Shown here one piece after another: positions 42,245 to 54,112 of a DNA stretch of 64,000 nt. The first letter of the stretch is position 1. Every line of letters starts with the position of its first letter. Made by a program: the position numbers and the translations under genes. The notes under the pieces are model-generated. The model did no database searches and was not told where the DNA came from. It was given only the letters and a program-made list of their open reading frames with translations. The DNA lies in the NCBI GenBank assembly GCA_009363875.1, contig CM018697.1:48873484-48937483 (forward strand), written 5' to 3'. Source of the DNA: Mikania micrantha. Its lineage: Eukaryota; Streptophyta; Magnoliopsida; Asterales; Asteraceae.

Positions 42245-44918
42245 CCTAAAAACCATTAAAATCTCTAATTTATTACACAACCACCACGTCCTCTCTCTCA
42301 ATCCCGGTTCTCTCTCTCTAACCATGTCTCTCTAGATTTTTGAACTCAAAATCTTCATTTCTTCACCAAATTTCTCAAATTTGGTATCAAATCGAAGCTT
42401 ACAACGTCCAAACTTATATAACTTATATAATAAATGTTTTAAGTAAGAAAACATGACTAGGAAACAACAAAGAATAACAAAAGGTGATAAAAAACTAATA
42501 TGGATAAGGATACTTAGAGATTTTCATAAAATGTTAACTAGTTTTGATCTCACCTCAAAAGTATAACATTTTTCTTAAACCAATTCATGATTTAATAAGT
42601 ATTTTCAAAATATAATAGAACATAATGAGAAAAAGGTAAATAACTAGTTAAACATACTTGGTTGTTTATAAGTCATAACATGGGTTTTGAGAAATAACCA
42701 TGTTTGAACATAAACCTAAGTTATGACTTAAGAAAGATTAATAGTTTCAAAAATGTACATTATGTCTAATGTTTAAGGTCAAGCTGGAAACATGTGATCA
42801 AGGAATACCATAACATACTAAGCTTAACCTAAAAATGGTTAAGTGTTGGTATAATCTCTTACAAAGTGAGTTTAAGGCTAATCAAAATAACAAGGATTTC
42901 AACAAGTTTAACAAAACTTAGGGTTAATACATAACATAACAACCCATAATTACCAGTTGTGAACATCAACTAAGTCAAACACAGGACTCTGAATATAACA
43001 CCTTATTACAACAAAGAGCGCTTGCATTATTTGAATACTAGTCAACCACTCCAACACCAAGTTGAGTTCATATGCCATTTTCTAATCGTTTTGATTTCAA
43101 ATGAGGGGCTAAGAAACATGCTAAACTCTTTTCTTAAAAAGATTTTAGTACAATATTTCATTAACTATGTTATAAGATAACAAATGTTTTACCTTTGTTA
43201 TTATTATTATATCTATGTTGTGTGTGAATCTGGAGTTATATCATATGGGATAATTCAAGTGTGAATCACAATTACTTGAGATATCAAGAATGATACCATG
43301 ATAATATAACTTCATGATATCATCATACATTGTGATAACATTGTGTGATAAGACAAGTTCTAATAACACTGTGTTAATAACATTAATACAACCACACTGA
43401 GATAATAACATTGAGATGAGATAAAAATGAGACAACAACAATGAGATGAGAACATTACTATTGATTACCATTAAGACTGATTGCATTATATCACTGTATT
43501 CATGTGTCAATTATACAATTCATTTCGTTAAGTCCCTTTTTAGTTCGTTTACCATTAAGAAGAAGAGGCAATGCCGACGATAACGTAGTGATACCATAGG
43601 TCTGACAAACCTCCAGCGAGTGAGGTCGGTACGTTATGCGTATTGTTTATGACATTTGGCCGGTATCGTATTACCGGTAACAGGGCTGCGCAGTCAGGTT
43701 TAGTAAACGGCCACATGGGTGATATTAATCAACAGAAACTGTTAGCAATAGTACCACCTCGATTCTGTAGACTGGAAGACTGAGCGACTGACCTCACTCA
43801 TGTCAAAAGCTGGTGACAGATCGTTGTGAAGACAAGTAGTAGATTACAAGGGATTTCAAATGGATAGGGATGAATAGGAGACATTGTGGTTGACTTTGTG
43901 GTGACCATAATGTGGTCCCATTTATGCTCTATACATTCAACTGGGTGAATACATTAAATGAGTTGACTGTCACTTCTATTATAAAAGTGAGTGCCAGTAA
44001 ACTCTACTTATGAGAGAACAAATAAAGAGGTAAGATTTACTAAAATCTATATCTTTAAAACATTAAGGGTTTACCATCACTTATGTTATGGTAGTATATA
44101 CCCTTCAAAACCTTTTATTCTATATATATCATTGTGGAATGAGAACATAACACATGGGATTATCAGGCTGGGATAACAAATGTGAAAATAGAATGGGTAT
44201 CCTTAGTTGCAATGCAGGTGCTATTGAATTCAGTTAAGTGTGTGGTGGCCTGGCGGCTGGGTTTGTAACATCAGTGCCGGAACAGTAGTTCTGAACAGTA
44301 GGAAAGTACTGTAGATACTGGTACGAAAAGTGTTCGTATAATATTCTGTGTTAATATTATATGAAAGAATTGATGTTAATAGTGCAAAAACTCAAAATGG
44401 ACAAACAACATACACATACACAATACTGATATGTTAAACATGATAAATAGTGATCGGATAACTTATGTGTTTGTTAGATATGATCTTATTATGTATAAAC
44501 GTACGTGAGGAAATCCAAACTGAAACCATGACGGATGTCGTTAAATGAATATTAAACATACGGTATATTCGTGTGAGGGACGATTTGCATGAATATATTT
44601 GTAAGTTTAATGTTCTGAACGATATCTTATAATTAGAAAACCATATTGGAAAGTAACGTGGTCGTCGTGTTCTAACGTGTGACGATTCGTACGAATACCC
44701 GTGAAAACAGTACGATCCGGTGAAACAATAAAAATAAACGTTTTTGAAATTTTTATAAATAAATGAAAGATATTTAGTTAATTTATTAAGAATTTCCAAT
44801 TTAAAAAGATTAAAAATTTTCTATGTTTATAAAGTTAAAGTAATGTTACGAAAAACGACGAAAACGACGCGTGAAACCGAAACCGAGCAAGACCGAACAC
44901 ACCTGAACATACCCGAAC

Positions 44919-44926
44919 TATAAAAG
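44919..44926 (+). promoter_or_regulatory. Predicted TATA box of inner LTR D
   Basis: TATAAAAG follows GAACATACCCGAAC. A CT-rich leader (CTCTCTCTCTTCTCC) starts about 45 bp downstream, as expected for a plant transcription start. Confidence 0.75.
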
Positions 44927-47140
44927 CAACAAACACCCTCTTTCTCCCTCATTTTTCAGCCAAGCTCTCTCTCTCTTCTCCAATTTTCCGGCCACCAACT
45001 CCCTCTCCATTTTCACAACTTCAAACCTTCATATCTCTCTCATTTCTCACCAAATTCGATGATCTAGTAGTCAAAACGACCGTGAGAACGAGGAGAACAC
45101 AGAAGTACAAACGTTTGGAGCTGAAACGGGCTGATTTGGTCACAGTTTTAGAGAGAAGCTACGGGATTTGAGGGTTTTCTACTATTCCAGCAAGGTAAGC
45201 TTCAAAACCGATTCAAACATTACAAAAATGGATAGGATGTTCACGAAATCAGATTAGGAAATATGGGAACAAGTTATTTTGATGAATAGGATGATAGAAA
45301 GGGGCTGGGTGACCTGGTAATCCATAGTGTCGATGAAAGAACATCAAGCCCCTAGTATCGACGCCCTGCATGTGTTTCAGCTTCAAGTCCCGTCGATATT
45401 AGCCAGATCTGGACCACCGATATTAACCTGTGGGTTGTCGATATAGTTATCAAAGTATCATCCAAGTAAATTAAGCTTGGAATGAGCTAATGGGGGTCAG
45501 AAAAATAGAGCCATAGTAGTGGTTTGAACTTAGTTGTATAACAAGATGATGAGTTCAATTCTAAGCCCTTGGCTGGTTGATTTCTTGTCAACATTAACTA
45601 GACCCATATTCATTGATACTATGAAGATCCCTTTGATATGAATACCTTATAACTTTTCAAGTATACAGGGCTAAATTACAGTTCGTAAATAATCGAATTG
45701 AAGCTACAAGATTTAACTACATATGGTAATGTTAAGCTTATAATATCGGCAAGGGGTGCCTTAGGTTTCTTCGATATTAATTGACTTAGGAGCTGCCGAA
45801 AATAATCAAAAGCCATAGATATTAACATAATAACTTATTTCAAGCAAATAGAACTCAAACTTAGGTTAAATTGGATTAAATAGAAGATGGGGGAAATGCT
45901 TAAACATAGAAGGATTTCATAAGTGACATTTGGGTTTTAGATGGTATTAACCGATTTTAACTAATATTAATATTAGGTTTTCTTGAAAACTAACATTCTC
46001 TAAACTCATTAAACTGATAAACTTATATTTTATAAATCAAATGGACTGAAACATTTAAGAAATCCTAAGTTAAAATCATAGGTATGATGTTAGTATCGAC
46101 AAAGATACATGGTGAGCGACTAAGTGTTAACCAGATTAGAACCTATTTTACCACAAATTTTTTATGAATAACTTGAGACCAAGAAACATTGGGATTCAAG
46201 AAACAATGGGAATTCAAGGAACACAAGATTCAAAAGATATTGTAATATGTTTAAGGTTTATTGGAATGCAATCAAGTGATGCATGCCACTTTGACCTTCG
46301 ATGTTACCATAATCATTATCAATATTAACTATGGATTATTGAATCCAATGAAGTGAGTGTTGAAGGACTAACCCCAACCATTCCTAAGGGTAGGGTTCAT
46401 GAAACATAAAACAAGGAGGATTGAAAGGATTTAGGTTATACTTGCTTAAGTTAGCCTAAGTCCCAAAATAGCAAACTTTGTAATATTATAACTAAACTGT
46501 TATTTATTTAAAATTTATTATTTTATAAGATAATATTAAATTACTTTTTGCAAAAGAATAGAGTTTTATAATTAAATTAAATACCTTTATAAATATGTAC
46601 ATTTTTATGATCAATTTCCCCTCAAAGCTTTAAATTATGTATTATATACTTAAATTTTAATTAACTAAGTTAGAGTTTAATCATGTTGGGTAAGGGTTAG
46701 AATACTAAGTTCAATGAAACAAGATAGAATTAAACATTAGTAACTCGTCATAGTAACAATAGGACACTTAGGCACAAGTTTGGATAAACTACTATATATC
46801 AATAACTATATGCACTTATGATACAAAACTATAACAAATGAAATCAGGTGCTGAAGATATTTCTATTACCACAAACGAGCGAGCACGTTTCTAGGTTATC
46901 AAGTGGTCTACAGCACATGTGAGTTCATTGCCCCTTTTCTAAACATTTTTGTTTTACAAATGCGGGGCTGAGAAGCATGCGTAAATTATTTTCCTTGGAT
47001 TATTTTTACTGAAATGCTTTTAAACCATATATGTTTTGTATGAATATTTGTTACCCTAGATTATGTCATAAACTTATTTCAGGTTTCATAAAGAATTATT
47101 TGCTTTTCCTAAGTGGATAATTTTTTCATTTCAAATATAC

Positions 47141-47354
47141 GTTTTCAACGATCTGCTTTCAAAGAATAATTTTCAACGATCTATTTTCAAAGAACTATTT
47201 TCAACGATCTATTTTCAAAGAACTATTTTCAACGATCTATTTTCAAAGAACTATCTTCAACGATCTATTTTCAAAGAACTATCTTCAACGATCTATTTTC
47301 AAAGGACTGTTTTCGACGATCTATTTTCAAAGAACTATTTTCGAAGATCTATCA
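47141..47354 (+). repeat. 27-bp tandem repeat, about eight copies
   Basis: The unit is close to TTTTCAACGATCTATT plus TTCAAAGAACTA. Copies are highly similar, which points to recent slippage or unequal exchange. It is not seen in the same form in the other D copies. Confidence 0.9.
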
Positions 47355-47777
47355 TCAAGGGAATATCTGGGAAATAATCAAAGATAAAATGTGCCATAGG
47401 AACTAGACGATCAAGAACGAACAAGAACGATCATTTAAAATTCTATATTTCAAGTAGTCCTAGCTAGACTGAATGATTATAGGTCGCATGTTTAATGATA
47501 TTTACAGACTCCCCTAACCTCTAAGAACCTTTGATTGATTATACTAGTCTACTCGAGTTGACCAAGGCCCAATCATTAGGACTTATATGATAATTAAATG
47601 TTTATTTAATTATTTATTTAAGCATTTTAATTAACTACTTCCATATGTTTCCACATTTGCCATGGTGTTGATGTGTGATCTTGGTTGAGAGTAAAACACT
47701 TAATTATCAATAATAACAATATTCATATGTGGTTCGGGATGTGGTGGGCTGGCCGCTGGGCTTGACCCTACGTATGC

Positions 47778-50301
47778 TGTCACTATCCGGCATTTCGGAT
47801 TAACCCTGTTAATCAGAAACTATCAGAAACGATACGAAATCGAACAATATCAAACTATAAGGATTAGAATTGAACAAAACTAATCTAAAAACTTCTAAAT
47901 TATGAAAGTTAATGTTAAAATTACACAAAATGTTCAATTTTGACTTTTAAAGTCAAAATTCGAGTAGTAAACCAAGGAAAATTCGAAATTCATATTAATC
48001 TGAGTTGTCACCAAATTTAAACTATCAATAATCATCACATTGGTGATTATTAACAGTTAATATTGGTTATTAAGTCATCAATTGCCAAATTAAAGCGATT
48101 GAACATCTAAAAACTATAATCGACATCTTTAGAGAGTTCTGCATAAGTTAATTGAGATCCAAAGGTTGTGAGAGTCGAGTTCGATCAAAGATTTTAGCCG
48201 AGAACAAGTTACAAGTCGAACTACATCAAATTGACATCTAATCAGGTAAAAATTCGTTCCTACACAACCTAAATGGGCCGACTAAGCATAGCCCTATGCT
48301 AATTTTGACTTATAATATCGAATTGTACGAGATCTAGTTCTAGGGTTTATCACATAAACCGATTTGGGAGTTTTCATACAAATGAATTCAAAAACTCAAT
48401 TAAAATTATACACACAGTTTCGTAATAGCATGATAATCGAAAACTCTATGTCAATTTGTTATCAAAACAACGAATTGATGAAGTTACAATTCTAGGATTC
48501 TTGATGAAAAACATTTTGGGGGTTTCGGTTCAAACGATATTAAAAATAAAATTAAACTATACAAGGGGTTACGGAATCATCTGGTTGATGAGAGGCCTCT
48601 ATTAATTTCATTAAACAACAACGGATTTTATGATTTCGAAATCTAGGGTTCTTGACAAAAACGAATTGGGGGTTTTGGGTTGAATGAAGATGAAATTCAA
48701 ATTAAACAACCCAAATGGATTCGAAATCTGATGATTAATGAAAACCCTATAGTTTTACAGTTTAACATTAACGAATTTAATGGATTTGGATCTAAGGAAA
48801 ATGGATTAGGTTCGAATTCGATTAGGGATATAAAACCCTAAACTTTTCACTAAAGTAGATCAATTAAACATACTCATATACTCGTATGAATTCATAGAAC
48901 CAAAGCCCTATGGTTGTAGGTTCGATTGGGTTCGAATCAAGGTCCAAGTGGGTAGTATTTGGTTTGGTTAAGGATTTCAAAGGGGAACCGATCTGTTGGA
49001 GTTTAAAATAATTAAAAACCATAATTTGTTGCAAAACCCTAGCGGGCAGAGTGGTAGAATGCATGTGTTTGGAGTGGGGGGTCACGGGTTCAAACCTGTG
49101 GCTCCACTGGTTTTTGAAATTAAAACCAACGTTTGTATTTTCATCATATCTTACTCATTTTAACTCCGATTTAGTCTGTTCCAGTTGCGTTGGGACCAGA
49201 ATTGAATTCTGAATAAAATAAAGCAATAAAATATATATTTTTGACCAAAAACACGATGGCGTATAAATACGCATGATTAAACATAATCGTATATACGTGT
49301 ATGATTTAAACGAACGAACTTCAATCCGTGCATGCTTTTGTATGTACGTTTCAAACAACCTAACATACGTGTGTTGACACGTATGTGACCACAAAAAGGA
49401 ATTGGACATTTCAAATAACACGACGTTATTATTATAACACAGATTATTCGTAGAAGGTTATCTACGCAAATTCACGAGCATTTGATCATTCGATTCGCAT
49501 TATCAGGTGCGTACACGACCCCTTTTTACTTTTATTGTTTTGGGGGAGAAAACATGTGCAAAAAAAAGCTTTTAGATACATATCACTTGCATGAGTTAGC
49601 TATTTACTATAAGTGCGAACATAGCATTAAAAGTCCTTGCATATCGAACCGTTTAGTTTACCGTAGTGCAAAGCGTGGTAGTTGAAGATAGATCTATTAG
49701 GTTTGACAAACCTCACTTGGTAGATTGTAGGTCTACGCATGTGTTTAACTAGGCAATTCAAACATTACTATTGTTTGTGCAAGACAATAGTGGAAAGGCA
49801 AACATTCATTCAAACAGTCAGCTTCTGTGTCGACCGCTTATATAAATAGTACAATGACTAGCTATCATGACTATGCAATGTGTGATTATGTTATCTGCAA
49901 ACATTACATTTCAAACAGTTGTTCAAACATTTATGATTATTCAAACCTGTGTGTGCACCAACCTTTGTGTTGACTTTATTTGCATGTTTTCTTAGGACAC
50001 TAAAGCACAAGTAAGGACGAGCAGGGACTAGGATGTTGAGTCTCATGCATAAATTTCAATTCAAGTGTTTTGGATTTGGTTATTTAAGACATTAAATTTT
50101 GTAATTTACACTTTTGCAAATGTTATGTTTGTTTTGATTTTTCAAACGCTTCCGCAACGTTAAAACTTTGAAATTACAATTGAGACCAAATTTATGTTTG
50201 AAAAGCATATAGAGGTCTTTCGTTATGTCTAATGCCTGAGATCCTGGTTTGTCTCGCCCTAAACGATATGATTCCGTTAGTTGAAATTTGGGGGTGTGAC
50301 A
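47778..50301 (+). repeat. Solo LTR E, inserted in inner LTR D
   Basis: 2524 bp, from TGTCACTATCCGGCATTTCG to GGGGTGTGACA, flanked by perfect TATGC duplications (47773-47777; 50302-50306). Removal restores the D-family sequence CCCTACGTATGCCCTATA, seen uninterrupted at 50830-50848. It holds donor-like TCAG/GTAAAA (48242-48251), TCAG/GTGCGT (49503-49512), the TGACAA stem-loop (49699-49713) and a stem-loop plus CTTAG (49959-49995). It belongs to the same broad group as A and B but is a different family. Confidence 0.9.
49042..49115 (+). other. tRNA-like module with pol III A and B boxes in LTR E
   Basis: AGTGGTAGAATGC (49050-49062) resembles an A box and GGGTTCAAACC (49086-49096) a B box, followed by TTTTT at 49111. 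A full cloverleaf cannot be drawn: the acceptor arms do not pair and the T arm gives a short loop. It could be a SINE head or a tRNA pseudogene. Not called as a tRNA gene. Confidence 0.4.
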
Positions 50302-51375
50302 TATGCCCTATATATAAGCATACTGGGATGGATAGGATAGGTGGTTATTAGTGAGGTTAAGGTTGTTACTATAAAAGGTTTATGAAACTCATTTTCAAAT
50401 ACTAAACTTTATGAACTCACCAACCATGTGTTGACTTTGTTTTCCTACATGTTTTCTCAGGTGACTTACATGACTAGGTTAAGATTGCAGGATGCATACT
50501 AGGATGCCAGATAGAGGACCTAGTAGATTTTGGGAAGCATATATTTTGTCTGTTAATTGTGAATTAGTTTGATATCTTGTACGATTACAAGATAATAGAC
50601 ATTTGATTTGTTTTGATGGAATTACTTAGTTAAATTAACAAACATGACAATTGTAATTTAACATTGTATTTTCTAGTTTAAATATTATTGTGCTTTAGTT
50701 ATTCTCAAATGTTGATGCCATGTATACAATCTGATCATTTTGATTATCCCCCGATATCGCGCCCCGAGACCTTTCCGCCCGACAAGAAAGTCGATCCAGC
50801 CCGCCGGCTCAGGGGTGACAGGGCTTGACCCTACGTATGCCCTATGTATAAGCATGCTTAATTGGGCGAAATACTATCTGTATGTGGAACTATGTAGAGA
50901 ACATTGTTGTGAGATAAGACATTGTGATTACAATAAGACTCGTGTATGACAATAAGACTTGAGAATAACAAATTTCAAATGTTTTAAATTGCTAAACTTA
51001 TGAACTTACCAACCTAGTGTTGGCTTGTTTTAATTGCATATTTTCTCAGGTGACGAACATGTTTAGTCACCAGGAATCAGGACTTAAGCTAGTGGGCCTC
51101 AGTAGTGGACCTAGCTTTCTTTTTGATTGAAAATCTTGTGTAGATACAAGATAACACCTTATGATTCCATTTGGGTAGATTTAGATTGGTAAATTATGAA
51201 TATGACTTATGCAATTTAACTTTGTAATTCTATGTCAATGTCATTTTAGCATTTCTCATTATATATCATGTGCATTGTAAACCACCTGATCATTTCGATT
51301 ATCACACGATATCACGCCCCGAGACCTTTCCGCCCGATGGGAAAGTCGATCCAGCCCACCGGCTCGGGGTGTGAC

Positions 51376-51668
51376 ATCTCCAAACTCGTATCAATACATT
51401 GCTAAAAAGCTTAGTATATCTACAAGTCTGCAATAGTTTATATTGTCTCCAAAATCGTTCCAATACAAATCACAAAGGTAAGTATTTTGACAAGCGACAT
51501 GCTATTTTTTGCGTTCATTCCCTTTCAGGATCAGTCGTGGTCTGCCCATAATTGTATTTTTGCCCTTTAACACATTTGACCTAAGTGAAAGCGAAGGTGG
51601 TATCTAGCACACCTTAGATTACTCGGTATTGAATAGCATCACAAATCAAGTAGAATCGCATAGCATAA
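51376..51668. other. Non-coding flank between LTR D' and the gag-only element
   Basis: No ORF, LTR end or repeat pair recognised. It ends in CATAA (51664-51668), the left target duplication of the gag-only element. With 57761-57837 it formed continuous DNA before that insertion. Confidence 0.6.
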
Positions 51669-52226
51669 TGTAGATTTGAAGAATCGATCACGAAATTCTA
51701 CGATTCGATCATAAACGTGCGGAATCCGTTTACAACTAGATTTGAATCAACAATAACAATGTAATAGACCATGAATCTGAATTTGTCATTAACATTCAAG
51801 TGATTACAACGAATCAAACGTGAAATACAACACTTGAATATATGAAAGAAGTTAAGATGAAGAGAAGTCTTGATCTTGATCTTGAGAGAGAAGTCTAGAA
51901 CTTGAGAGAGAAAGTTGCTTTGTGTATGTGAAATTATGAGCTCTTGATCTCCAAGTCTTCCAAGTCTACCTATATATAGGTTTCAAAAGGTTTGCCAATA
52001 GGTTTGCCAAAAGGTTTGCCAAACCTATAGGTTTGCCAATAGGTTTGCCAAAAGGTTTGCCAAACCTTAAACCATGTGACCACCAAACCTTTTAGCCATC
52101 AATCATAGCCAAACCTTCTTGGATCTTTAGCCGAACCCTTAATCATATTCAACAGACTATGATTTCATATACAACAAGCCAGGTTCACACATTAAATGCA
52201 GCTTTCACACAGAAAATGCACTAACA
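51669..52226 (-). repeat. Gag-only element, 3' LTR
   Basis: 558 bp, bounded TGTAGATTTG and CACTAACA on the plus strand. It contains an array of AGGTTTGCCA units at about 51980-52070, longer than in the other LTR. A TATA-like CTATATATAGG palindrome lies at 51970-51980. Confidence 0.92.
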
Positions 52227-52241
52227 TACTCCCCCTTGAAC
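52227..52241 (-). promoter_or_regulatory. Polypurine tract of the gag-only element
   Basis: On the minus strand GGTTCAAGGGGGAGTA abuts the LTR start TGTTAGTGC. Similar words (CATACTCCCC, CATACTTCCC on the plus strand) recur near 52297 and 52325, possibly duplicated tracts. Confidence 0.78.
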
Positions 52242-54112
52242 CTTGTTGTTGTATATGCTCAAACATTTTGTGCATCGGGGAACATATATGCATCAACATA
52301 CTCCCCTACAACCTTGCTATTAACATACTTCCCTTCAGTTGTAGCTGTTATATTTTCACACAGAAAATACGTCGGTCTCTTTGTTTCTACTTCACCCTCT
52401 CAATCTTAATTTCATTCTCTTTCTCTCTCTCTCTCTCCATCTTATGTCTTTCTTTTTCAAGATTCACTTGCTGAGGACTGCAGTGATATCTTCAACACAC
52501 AAATCTTCATCACTCTTATCACCTGCATCAGTTGATACATAATCAAAACTAAATCTTTTGCTTTCAATTTCTCTTTGTCACTTATTAACAGTAAATCAAT
52601 TATAGTGTTTACAAAGAATTAGTAAGTCACATCAGATAGTCTAAAAGAAAATAGAAGAAAATTTTTATGAACTTTTCAATGATTTGAATAAACTCCCCCT
52701 AAAGCTATGAATTACAAAATTGCATATCCTAGAATCCTACAAAATTTGTATTCTAACTAAAAAAATAAATATGTTTTTGATGAGAAAGATCCAAACATGA
52801 GATCATATTGTAATCATACTTCAGCATTACTTATTGATTGTTAATGAGATTTATTTAGTCGATGCACAAGCCTAGGACGATTGCCAGTATATAGGTCCAT
52901 TTTAAATCTTACCACTTGTTGTGAATTTGGATTAATGAAAACCAATGATGACAAGACTTTGTGTTCCCCACTCACTTGAACACATCCCCGCTTTGTGAAA
53001 CATCAACCAACAGTGATGCCAATGTAAATTATAAGTTCAAATTCTTGATTAGTTTGATCATGCAAAAATAAAGCATAATATCTTTTGTGAAATAACAAAG
53101 TGTAAAATAAAACAGAATGTTCAAAATCCAGTAACAAGATTGATACTTCCGTATGCGCAGATGAAACCAAGATATTGAACCAAAAAATAATTTAAGTTTA
53201 AAACCTAGCAATCAGATTGATACTTCCGTATACACATAGAATGCCCAAGTTCTAAACAAACCAAGAAAATAAAAGCAGAATGTCCAAAACAAAACAATCA
53301 GATCGATACGTAAGTATGCACAGAGAATGTCCATGTTTTGAACTAAAATAAAAGAAAAAAATGAACTCAGAATTTCTTTTGAAAAAGAAACACATGATCA
53401 AACTAATATATGTACTAATACAATTAGCAATCACTAAGGCAAATGACCACGCACTCAGGACAAAGATCGAACACTGTGTTCTACGTAATGTGTCCCACAA
53501 AGAATGATTATGGCATTAGTCTACAGAAAACACAACTAAGTGAAAGACCTACCAACATATCATACTGAGTGCATTGTGATCGCTTTGTGTTTGATCTTGT
53601 ATGATACAAGTAAGCTTCAAAATGTTACAATGTACAATCATATCTCAATGATCGGATCGATTTCTCAATTTTCTAATTTTATATTGTTTTTGATTTTTTA
53701 AAATTTTCTCCCTCTAAAATGCTAAAAATGAAAATCTTTTTGATTTTTAGAATTTTATAAGTACCTAGAAAAAATCAAAATTCCCAGAAAATTGACAACC
53801 GATATGATTTACCATCTTTGTAAAACATTATGATCAATGTGACTTGAAAACATCAAGAAAATATGACAATGTAATTCCAAACCTGTCAAGTTCTCCAGAA
53901 TAATATGACAGTTAAAGAATTAGAACGATTTTACCAAATACACGCCAGGAAGTTTCACTATCAATGAGCTCTCCTCCAATTGATAGGTCCTCTTGAAATC
54001 CTCCCGCACACACTCACAAACCATTAGATATCTTTAGTCACCCAAGCCTTCGAGGTCTTGAGTTTTCCATGAAAATCCATATACCGAAATTTAATCCATT
54101 TTCTAGTTGAAA
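52242..54112 (-). other. Long 3' non-coding region of the gag-only element
   Basis: 1.9 kb between gag stop and purine tract, in the place where pol would be. No RT, integrase or protease motif was found in any frame. Three degenerate units around GATTGATACTTCCGTATG lie near 53130-53160, 53214-53245 and 53300-53330. A CT-rich tract lies at 52418-52438. Confidence 0.75.

Larger units (their letters stand above)
44268..50820 (+). repeat. Inner solo LTR D, itself split by solo LTR E
   Basis: Starts TGTAACATCAGTGCC and ends GGGGTGACA, inside outer D', with flanks GGGTT (44263-44267) and GGGCT (50821-50825), a 5-bp duplication with one change. Without LTR E it is 4024 bp. It matches the minus-strand LTR D in order, e.g. 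45060-45180 against 28970-29120 reversed. It contains TATA (44919-44926), donor-like CAAG/GTAAGC (45191-45200), TGTGAGTTC (46918 on), a 27-bp tandem array (47141-47354) and stem-loop plus TTTTCTCAG (50421-50460). Confidence 0.87.
41800..51375 (+). repeat. Outer D-family LTR (D'), 5'-truncated, split by inner solo LTR D
   Basis: Two pieces, 41800-44267 and 50821-51375, join into one LTR-like sequence once the inner LTR is removed: the text breaks at GGCGGCTGGGTT and resumes at GGGCTTGACCCTACG. It has D-family boxes (about 41896 and 41999-42015), TATA (42237-42244), a TGACAA stem-loop (43598-43612), stem-loop CCAAC/GTTGG (51009-51023), TTTTCTCAG (51041-51049) and the end GGTGTGACA (51375). The first roughly 200 bp are missing. 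No primer site follows, so it is a solo or 3' LTR. Confidence 0.8.

Noticed and set aside
43241..43510. Minus-strand ORFs of about 60-120 residues in LTR D' and D (also 44434-44799)
   Set aside because: AT-rich LTR DNA, hydrophobic or low-complexity products, and not kept open in the related LTR copies.
47141..47354. CRISPR array
   Set aside because: Direct head-to-tail 27-bp repeats without unique spacers, in a plant LTR. The same applies to 41089-41266 and 63935-64000.
49042..49115. Functional tRNA gene
   Set aside because: A-box-like and B-box-like words are present but the acceptor and T arms do not fold properly.
50302..51375. Apparent tandem duplication of the LTR D 3' end (50302-50820 and 50821-51375)
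   Set aside because: Explained better by nesting: 50821-51375 continues the outer LTR from 44267, and 50302-50820 is the end of the inner LTR after the LTR E insertion. The text and duplications match at each junction.
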